DNA of 54,524 bases from positions 792,503-847,026 of the forward strand of contig PJRA01000216.1 of NCBI GenBank assembly GCA_016987375.1, given 5' to 3'. The notes under the pieces were generated by a model. The model ran no database searches and had not been told where the DNA came from. It worked only from the letters and a program-made list of their open reading frames with translations. The translations under genes were made by a program, and so were the position numbers. How positions within the stretch are numbered: position 1 is the stretch's first letter; each line of letters begins with the position of its first letter. Positions 46,882 to 54,524 of the stretch are shown in pieces. This stretch comes from Brachionus koreanus (Eukaryota; Rotifera; Eurotatoria; Ploima; Brachionidae).

Positions 46882-47870
46882 TCAGTTTGATGTGGTTAGG
46901 ATTGAGTCCAAGCGGATTTTGTACTTCAGGTTGTTTCTGTTGGGATTTTCAAGAATAAAATTCTCGATCTCTCTGACTATTAGTTCATCTTTTTTTTGGT
47001 GGTGATAAATTTTGTAAAAAGACTAGCAGCTCTGACGTCAATCATATCGATTCTTAACTCTTCTTGAATTGTTTTGATACTTGTTTTTAATGGGAAATAT
47101 TTGATTATTCTTAAGATCCGATTTTGCAATTTTTGAATTTCAGATTTTATTTTCTGAGTACTGAAGAATTACAAAACAATAGTCGAATATTGATATTTTG
47201 AGCGAAATATATAGAATTCTGTTAATTTTTAGCAACGATTCCCACTTAAAGCTCTTAATTTTTCTGATTAGGTTGATTTTCGACATTTGTTTTGAATTGA
47301 TAATCTTCAAATAATTAAACATGAAATTAAATTACTATTTCAAGAAATTAAACAATAGGAAATATTCAATTCTTTTAAATCTCTAGTCCTTTTTATTATC
47401 TTAATTTATAACTTTGTATTACAACAAACTTTAATTTTTCAGTATTCTTTTAATACATTTAGGTAAATTGTATCTATTACTCTTTTTTTACTCCTTTTTT
47501 CTTTTGTAAAAATTCAAAATTTTCAAATTTGAGGGTTTAAACGAAAGCGAAGGCTATTCGGACAAACCCAGGGGCATTCCCCCACAATTATTTATTAAAA
47601 AAAAAAAAATCTTCAAATGTTCTTTGTAATTGATTTTGGAGTCTTGGAATGTTGGATTTAGCTCAAGAGGAATTAGCAAGTTGCCAATCTTTATTTTCAT
47701 TCTATATGTTTTCTAGTAATTTTTGCGAAGCCCAGCTCTGGTGAATGTTGTATAGCATGTTTTCTTTTTGTTGATTTTAAATCCCAATTTTTTACACTGC
47801 TCAATGATTCTGTTTACTGTCTTTTGAAGAATAACTTCGATGTTAACATTGTTATTAATTTTTTATTAAT
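46882..47870 (-). mobile_element. Decayed LINE reverse transcriptase, C-terminal third
   Basis: The minus strand reads, in order, LQKTVNRIIEQCKKLGFKIN with KKKTCYTTFTRAG (RT palm end, near 47840-47750), NYKEHLKIF (near 47620), INLIRKIKSFKWESLLKINR with SLKISIFDYCFVILQYSE (thumb, near 47300-47150), LRIIKYFPLKTSIKTIQEEL (near 47100), and RDEL-type ending LENPNRNNLKYKIRLDSIL then TTSN and a clean stop at 46882. Frameshifts separate the blocks, and a stretch near 47320-47600 is rearranged or inserted. It is a 5'-truncated, inactive insertion of a CR1/L2-like family, different from the relic near 13 kb. Confidence 0.7.
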
Positions 47871-49416
47871 TGAGTTAGACTTTATATTCAATTGAATCGA
47901 TTTCATAATCTTTAATTCATAAGTTTTCATAAAAAAAATAATTTATTTTTAATATTTGAATCAAATTGAAACAAAAATAATCATGATTCTTCAATATTTT
48001 ATAATTAAAGATTGTATTATTATGGATGAATGGATGGTTTTCGGATAATTGACCGAAGGAACTAGGAGATAATGGTCTCTTTGAATCCATGATTTGATTT
48101 TTTTAACGTCTAAATAGCCACGATGAGTATAAGATGGATTGTTCTTTGATGTGACCAAGTAAAGCAGGTCTTGGGGCTGACTTTAAGTGTGCTCCTTCAT
48201 CTAGCACAATCGCTTCATTGTACTTTTTTATTAACCTATTCTAATTTTTATAGTATTAAATTGATTAGGTTAAAACAATGAATTTGAAATTGTAACTTGC
48301 AAAATTACTATTGATCGAATGATTTGTTTTTCGAAAGTTTATTAAGATATCAAACATTTCAATTAAGGCAATTTGATTAAGAGCAACGCTTTTCAAAGGA
48401 CAAAAATACAAATTGAAATTGCCCTATTTCTCATTAATATTTTTAATTTAATTTTTATTTTAATGTATTTAATTCTAAATTTAAATTTTAAATAAATTAT
48501 TGACCAAATTAATTCATTTTTAATGTATTTCTTTGTATTTTAAATTTAGTTTTAAATTTTTTTCGCTATCAAAGATAAATGGGAATACTAAAACTATTCT
48601 AATTAAAAATAGTATAAGATCAAGTCAATAATAAATTAAAGAGGAATTTAAAATTTTACAGTTTTAAAATTTTCAGCTTTATTTAAATAAAGTTGCTGCT
48701 ATTTTTTTTAATAGATCATTCAAAACATAATATAAAAATAAAAAATTTTAAAATAAAATAGAAAAAAAATATCTTTAGAATCAAATTTTTTCGAGATCAA
48801 GTTAATTTTCAAATAATGATTGATCAATAAATTTAGAAGGCCTTACTATTAAAACTGAAGTTGTCCAGCTATTATGAAAACCAGTTAATAGGTTGCATTA
48901 GATATTATTTAAATTGACATTACATACTCATTAGAAATCTAAAAGAAAAAAACAAAACACCGAACATTATTTGATTGATTTAATTGTCAACTAATTAATT
49001 AACTCGAAATGTCATTAAAATTCAAAATATATATAAATAGCTTTTCTATTTTGAATATGTTCACAACTTTAATAATTAAAAATTCAAATTTTAAATATCG
49101 CCAACCAAAGCACCGACACAAACCTATATTACAAATAACATTAGGCTGAATTTAAAATTTCATCCTCGAATGATTTAATTTTAGACAAATTCATAAACCA
49201 CAATAATTTTATCACACTTATTCTTCAATTGATAACAACCTAAACCTGAAGATAATAAATTATATTAAGCCTATAATAAAAGTGGACTATTTCAATAATA
49301 AACAAATTATTTCCTTTAAACTCTTAATTAATATCTTACAACTTTCGTTTCTAGATTTTATTAGAACTAATTAGAGCCTAACTGCAAATCTACCTTTACC
49401 AAATTAATTTAAAGCA
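47871..49416. other. Region upstream of the T-box gene
   Basis: About 1.5 kb. On the minus strand, 48120-48240 contains KKYNEAIVLDEGAHLKSAPR followed by PALLGHIKEQ, open for about 45 codons, possibly a further transposon scrap. The remainder is AT-rich. The last 350 bp before the T-box ATG are relatively rich in C and A on the plus strand, unlike other spacers, and could be promoter or 5' UTR. Confidence 0.3.
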
Positions 49417-50829
49417 ATGTTTAACAATTCAAGCTTTTCTATAAATACACTAACTGCAGGCAATATTGACCAAAACATATCAGAATTAAATATTGAGTCA
49501 CAAAACATGAAATATCAAAGCTTTCCAGTTTGCTACTCGGTACAAAATATTGTACCACAAAACCAATATGCACAATCAAACATCACAATTGATTTGGAAG
49601 AAAAAGAACTATGGACACGATTCTATCATTTAACAAACGAAATGATTCTAACCAAAGCCGGAAGAAGAACTTTCCCATTGATAAAAATTAGAATGACTGG
49701 CCTCGATGAAACTTCATTATACACATTGCAAATAGAATTCAGACCATCTGACAACCTCAAATATCGTTTTGTGAATGGAGAATGGAAGACAAGTCCCAAA
49801 AATGACAATTTTAAAACGTCTCAGCCTGCTATTCTTTATGAGCATAGCGATTCTCCTAATTTTGGTCATCATTGGTCCAAAGATTCAATAGCCTTTGCCA
49901 AATTAAAGTTAACAAATAATGAGAATACAAAAAATCTCGATTCTGTCTTTCTCAAATCGCTCAATAAATATGATCCTATAATCCATGTCTATAAACATGA
50001 CAAAAAAAATGTCGATGATAAAGTATTGGTCTTTTCAAAGTTTTTTAAAGAAACCCAATTTATTGCTGTCACTGCTTATCAAAACGAACAAATTACAAAT
50101 TTAAAAATTAAGCACAATCCATTTGCAAAAGCATTTCTAAATAACAAACCAATGATCACAATCGAAAATGATAAAGTAATTACATGTGACAATGAAATAA
50201 AAAGAGAAACAATTTCTGTCAACAATATTACTGCTAATAGAAAACCAAATAACTTTACAGTTCAAGATGCTATTCTAGCACCTAAACATGAACAGAACAA
50301 AACTTCACAAATTCAATCCTCATATTATCAGGCTAACAATTTTAACTATCAATACCATCCACAACAATATTATCAATCATTTTATGATTCATATTATAAC
50401 CCAGTTGTATATCAAAATTACAATTATTCTCAATATAGTCCGTTTAATACTGTGTATCAAAACAACTATTACAATTCCGATAGTTCTGGTCAGAATTATT
50501 ATCCATTTACAAATCAATTTAATCATCTTTTGGAACAAAGTACAATTTATATTAATGAAAGACCTAAGCAATCATCTCCAATATACGAACCAGAATATCA
50601 AAACGAGTGTGGTAAAAGGAAAAGTGTTGAATATGAATCTAGGCCTTCTAAAAGACAAGCCTGTACATCCTCTCTCACACAGTCTCCTGTATACAAAGTT
50701 GGTAAAAATGAATTCAATGAACAATCAGATGATTCATTAAATTCAACTGAAAATTTTTTTGCTCATTTAAGTAGTCAAACAAATCACTCGACTTCTTTTA
50801 CTCTATCTACTTCAAATGGTTCTTTCTAA
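49417..50829 (+). CDS. TBXT: T-box transcription factor, Brachyury-like
   Basis: DNA-binding developmental regulator. Single exon, 470 aa. The T-box spans about 62-247: ELWTRFYHLTNEMILTKAGR, RFVNGEWKTSP, HSDSPNFGHHWSKDSIAFAK with LKLTNN, SLNKYDPIIHVY, and ETQFIAVTAYQNEQITNLKI with KHNPFAKAF. LWTRFxxLTNEMIxTKxGRR, SPNFGxHW and KIKxNPFAKAF are Brachyury-type features, while LKLTNN is more Tbx-like, so it is a diverged Brachyury or an orphan T-box. The tail is rich in Asn/Gln/Tyr/Ser with a basic GKRKSVEYESRPSKRQA that may be a nuclear localisation signal. The complete lack of introns contrasts with nearly every neighbour and with T-box genes in general. Acceptor-like TTAATTTAAAG lies 2 bp before the ATG. 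Confidence 0.85.
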   Translation: MFNNSSFSINTLTAGNIDQNISELNIESQNMKYQSFPVCYSVQNIVPQNQYAQSNITIDLEEKELWTRFYHLTNEMILTKAGRRTFPLIKIRMTGLDETSLYTLQIEFRPSDNLKYRFVNGEWKTSPKNDNFKTSQPAILYEHSDSPNFGHHWSKDSIAFAKLKLTNNENTKNLDSVFLKSLNKYDPIIHVYKHDKKNVDDKVLVFSKFFKETQFIAVTAYQNEQITNLKIKHNPFAKAFLNNKPMITIENDKVITCDNEIKRETISVNNITANRKPNNFTVQDAILAPKHEQNKTSQIQSSYYQANNFNYQYHPQQYYQSFYDSYYNPVVYQNYNYSQYSPFNTVYQNNYYNSDSSGQNYYPFTNQFNHLLEQSTIYINERPKQSSPIYEPEYQNECGKRKSVEYESRPSKRQACTSSLTQSPVYKVGKNEFNEQSDDSLNSTENFFAHLSSQTNHSTSFTLSTSNGSF

Positions 50830-51482
50830 ATCGATCGAATTTATACCATTTTTTTGTTTTGTTTTTTTTTTTTAATATTTTTTACAATTTCTATTATTAA
50901 TTATCAAATTTTTATTTAAATCTCTCTAAAATTCGAAAAAATAAATTTTAATAAATTTAAACTATTTTAACTCTCAAATGAAATCTTCTAATTAAATTAG
51001 TTTACCATAATAAATTTTATTTTACATATGATTATACAACAATGTTAAATTATATTTACTAAATTTCCTAACCTACATTTCTAACATTTCCTGTTATAGT
51101 TTATCTAATTTTAAAATCCAAGATGTTCTGAATTGGTTGAACTACATATTATTTCAATATTTTCCTCCTCGGTCACAAAAGGTTTTTAAGGAAATAATTC
51201 ATTAAATTTTTAACTTAATTTAAGATCTTTTTATCTCTATTTTTAAAAAATATTAAGAGATTTCTTCAATTCTTTAAATATTTATAATTGAAATTGTGAA
51301 AATTTAAAAACTGTAATATCTAATTTAAATAAAATGAAATTGATTTTTGTGGACCAAAAAAAATTCTAAAGAAGTCAAAATTTATTTTAAAAATTTGGGA
51401 AAGAAAATTTTTTTGGAATTTTATATTTCGGATAATTATAATAAAAAATAGAATTTAATCAATCACTAAAATTCTGTAAATT
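50830..51482. other. AT-rich spacer between convergent genes
   Basis: About 650 bp between the T-box stop (+) and the tektin-like stop (-). It contains AATAAA-type signals on both strands and no coding sequence that I can support. Confidence 0.35.
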
Positions 51483-54358
51483 TCAATTGTATGATTGAGC
51501 AACTAGATCTACACTTGGGTTAGTTGATATATTATGTCGTCTCGGATTTATAATTGTTGCTAAGTCATAATTAATTCCATAATGGTTGCTTAATATATTT
51601 GTTTCCAATCTTTGCTTTCTATCATTTAATACAATCTTATAGTCATTCATTTTTGACAAATTATCTCTTAAGTCATTTGCTGCACTCCAAACGGCATTAT
51701 TATACTTAGCTTGTCTATTTCGAAAAAAAAACTTACAGTTTATTGTCTTTAGTGTGTTAATTGGGTAAAATTTATAAATTTTTATATTCTAAAGTCTTAC
51801 CACAAACAAATTTCTTAATAAATTTTGATTTTAATTGTCTATTAAATTGTGATAAAACTTAATATATTTTTCTAATTTTCTATGAATTCATGGTTCTACA
51901 AAAAAAATTTTTTTTTTCAGATAATTCAAAATAATTGGTCTCCATAAATAATGATTTGATCTCTTTTTTTTTTAATTTCCTAATTCACCTTGTATTGGAA
52001 AAAAATCTTGAAACAAAACATTACATCAAAAAACTAATTAAACACTGTTATTGAAAAAGAAACAAGAAAAAGTTTAAAACTTCCAAACCCAGTTACGAGT
52101 CAAATCAAAATGGTCTCTTGAAAACTTTGAATGTTGACTTTAAGTCACATTATTATTAAATCTAATATTTTTTTAAAATATTCATAATTTTTTTTTAAAA
52201 ATTCATCAATTTTCTAAATTAATTGAAATATTTTTTGACTTTTAAATTGATTTTTTTTAACACTAGAAAACTCGGCTGATAATCAATAAAATTTTCAAAT
52301 TAATTGTAGACATATTTTTATTTTTCTGAAAATTAATTCATAAAAATTAAAAACAAGATTTTATTTCTATCAACAAATTTATAAGTTTCAATTTTTTAAA
52401 AGGTTATCTAAAATATTTTTCGGGTTTTCTAGTGTTATAAGAAAAATATCAACTTTGACTTAAAGTCATATGAGTTTATTGGATTCAAAGTTTTGATATT
52501 TTTTTATTTTTTAAATTTTGAATTAGATTTTGACAACTTTTTGATACATTTTTTTTAATTGACCCTATATGTACGTACTATTAATAAATTTTTTAATAAA
52601 AGAAAATTAAAAATTCATACTAACAGCATTAAACTTGAATTTAAGAAATATTTAACAATTTACCCCAATGAATATTTTTTTTCTTTTTTATTGCTGACTT
52701 TTTACCTATGTTTATGATCCATGTGATATGGCTCAATTTCATTTAGTTTAGTTCCTAATTGGGTTAAATACACTTCATTTAGCATGTCTAAAGTTCCCAT
52801 TTTTTTTCTAGTAACACCAATTGCATCACTTAATTGATCAATTTCTCTATTTAACTAAAAATTTTAAATTTTAATAATTAAATTTTAAATTTATTTATAT
52901 ATTTACGTCATATTGTCTATCAATCAATTTAGATTGGTAAGCAAGACCTTTTTCGACTTGTTTCGAAGCCACTTTATGAGTATCAAGCCATTGTTTGGAC
53001 AGATCGAGTCCAATTTTATCTATTGTTTCAATTACTTTTTGATTCATTAAATCAGATTTTTGAACAAGTTCATTTGCGCTTGTTAGAACTTTCTTGGCCA
53101 GATTAAACCAATCTTCTATTCTCATGGGCCTCAAAATATAAAAAAATAAATTATTTCTAATTTTATCTAATTTTTAATTTTACAATTTGGCTGTATTTTT
53201 TATGTATCCGTTAGAATCACGCAAATAAGTTGTTTCATAAGCTTTTGTGTGTAGTTTATGCATCAATATAACTTTAGCTTCTTCGAAAATTTCCTCCAAA
53301 TTGTTAAATGCAAAAGATTCAAGTGAACTATGATAATAATTATTAAAAAAAAACAAATTTTATTTCAAATGAAATAAACTTTATTTACGTCAAAAGGTTT
53401 TGAGCTTCTTTTAAAACCTGATTAGCCTGTTCTCTACATTTGTGCATTACTTGATTATCCTTGAGATATATTTTTTAATCAAAATATGTTTAAAAAAAAA
53501 CTTTTGCTACTCTTTGTATTGCTTGTTCAGTAGAGCAATAAGCGTCTCTTTCTGAAGTAGGTCTTAGACCACGGTCCCAAATATTTCTATCAATTATTCG
53601 TTGTCCATAAACAAAATTATCGGAATTTTTTTTCAACTCAGTCGCATTTGAGTGCAATTTGTTAAATGATAACAAGAGGCTTTCAATGGCTGCTATTATT
53701 TCAGTAAAAAACTGTCCTGCTTTATCTAAATTGTTCATGTCACCTGAATATGTCTCAAAAACATTCCTCGAATTTATATCATGACTTTTATTACGCATAT
53801 AGTCACCCAACTCCATCAAACAGGCCTTATTTAAAAAATTTAATCATAAAATAGCTTTAAAAATTAAAAGATGCATACAACAAGATCTCTAAAATATAAT
53901 GTTCCTGTCTTAAGCCATCTTTTGCTAACAAAATGATCGTTTTGATTTTGTTTTAAAAGTTCTTCCTGATAAATTGAAGCATGGTCAGGCTTAGCTATCG
54001 GAGCTACTTTAACATTGTACATAAAATCAAGCTTGGTACGCGCAGGCGCAGTGTGGATTGTCCTATGCAAAACATTATCATCGCTGGTTCGATAATTGTT
54101 TGAATAATTGTCACTGAGCTTATTAGCCATAAATGATTCACTTGTCAAATTCTGATATGATGGACGAACGAATGGCTTAACATTTTTTTGGTTCAAAATA
54201 GGTTCATTGTTTGTCAAGAAGGCAATGTTGCCAGTATGAGCCAATAAGTTGCCATGGCTCTTTCCCAAATTGTATTCTGCTTGATATGTAGAGAATATTT
54301 TCTCATCATCTGGATTTAATGTTTTGCTTTTTTGAATAGTGGTTCGTAATGGCAACAT
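51483..54358 (-). CDS. Tektin-like coiled-coil ciliary protein (TEKTL1/CCDC105-type)
   Basis: Probable microtubule inner protein of axonemal doublets. Exons on the minus strand: 54358-53879, 53825-53502, 53459-53398, 53327-53184, 53129-52907, 52854-52706 and 51714-51483; 537 aa. The first 110 residues are unstructured. The rest is heptad-rich and follows the two-half tektin layout: first half FFTEIIAAIESLLLSFNKLH, FVYGQRIIDRNIWDRGLRP and CSTEQAIQRVAK; second half LAKKVLTSANELVQKSDLMN, IETIDKIGLDLSKQWLDTHK and LIDRQYDLNREIDQLSDAI. The tektin signature nonapeptide RPNVELCRD is not present, which points to the tektin-like group rather than tektins 1-5. The last intron (991 bp) carries a TTAA-type inverted-repeat element. 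Alternative: another axonemal coiled-coil protein. Confidence 0.6.
52257..52438. mobile_element. TTAA-type inverted-repeat element with CACTAGAAAAC ends (182 bp)
   Basis: TTAA at 52257-52260 on the left, TTAT at 52435-52438 on the right (one mismatch). The left end reads CACTAGAAAACTCGGCTGAT and the right, on the minus strand, CACTAGAAAACCCGAAAAAT, matching over about 14 bp. No coding capacity. Terminal CACTAGAA is shared with the element at 37864-38093. In intron 6 of the tektin-like gene. Confidence 0.7.
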
Positions 54359-54524
54359 TTTTTGGTAAAAAATATTTCTATTTAGTAGTTTTTTTTTTTA
54401 ATTTTTACAGAAACTCTCACTAGAATTAAATTTTCCAAAGCTAAAAAAAAGTTGTCATAGATACAGTAGTTTTTTAATTTTCAGATTTTCACAGTTTTTA
54501 AAACATGCAATCAATTCTAAACAG

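Noticed and set aside
50288..50740. 150-aa plus-strand frame rich in Ile/Asn/Thr
   Set aside because: Out-of-frame shadow inside the low-complexity T-box tail.

Overview
The window looks like nuclear DNA of a small, compact-genome invertebrate animal. It is very AT-rich. Its genes are split by many introns of about 50-60 bp, and the gene set is metazoan and ciliated: a T-box factor, a claudin-like tetraspan, a SNAP-25-type SNARE, axonemal dynein light chain 1, a tektin-like protein and MBD2/3. A monogonont rotifer (Brachionus-like) is my best guess. That is inference from composition, intron size and gene complement, not a database match. I reconstructed exon chains by hand from splice-site consensus, reading frame and remembered family sequence. 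Every chain given closes in frame.

Layout. 1.6-4.3 kb: two tandem DNAL1 genes (+). 5.0-9.9 kb: ZFYVE1/DFCP1 (-). 9.9-14.5 kb: transposon graveyard (three LINE tails and a 549-bp inverted-repeat element). 14.8-16.2 kb: MBD2/3 (+). 18.1-19.0 kb: SAR1 (+). 19.2-20.9 kb: LARP7 (+). 22.1-25.4 kb: secreted or anchored cholinesterase-like esterase (+). 25.7-28.0 kb: FAAP100-like Fanconi gene (+). 28.2-29.5 kb: claudin-like tetraspan (-). 30.8-31.9 kb: CUEDC2 (-). 33.0-34.0 kb: alkaline ceramidase (-). 34.5-35.5 kb: SNAP-25-like SNARE (-). 35.7-40.0 kb: MRPS9 (-). 40.3-42.3 kb: CTP synthase (+). 42.5-45.4 kb: NPEPL1 aminopeptidase (+). 45.6-46.1 kb: SNRPD1 (+). 46.9-47.9 kb: LINE remnant (-). 49.4-50.8 kb: intronless Brachyury-like T-box gene (+). 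51.5-54.4 kb: tektin-like gene (-).

Most genes are housekeeping and functionally unrelated: secretion (SAR1, SNAP), lipid and autophagosome membranes (ACER, ZFYVE1), RNA (LARP7, SNRPD1), mitochondrial translation (MRPS9), nucleotide synthesis (CTPS), chromatin and DNA repair (MBD2/3, FAAP100-like), and cilia (DNAL1 pair, tektin-like). CTPS, NPEPL1 and SNRPD1 lie head-to-tail with gaps of only about 190 and 210 bp. The two downstream genes have a splice-acceptor-like sequence against or very near the ATG, so they are candidates for a trans-spliced operon.

The most interesting non-genic structure is a set of four short TTAA-flanked inverted-repeat elements, each inside an intron that is far longer than its neighbours. 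Two are a 212-bp pair with CACTCAAA ends; two are shorter-TIR elements with CACTAGAA ends. They suggest that piggyBac-type (TTAA-target) miniature transposons have driven intron expansion in an otherwise intron-poor landscape.
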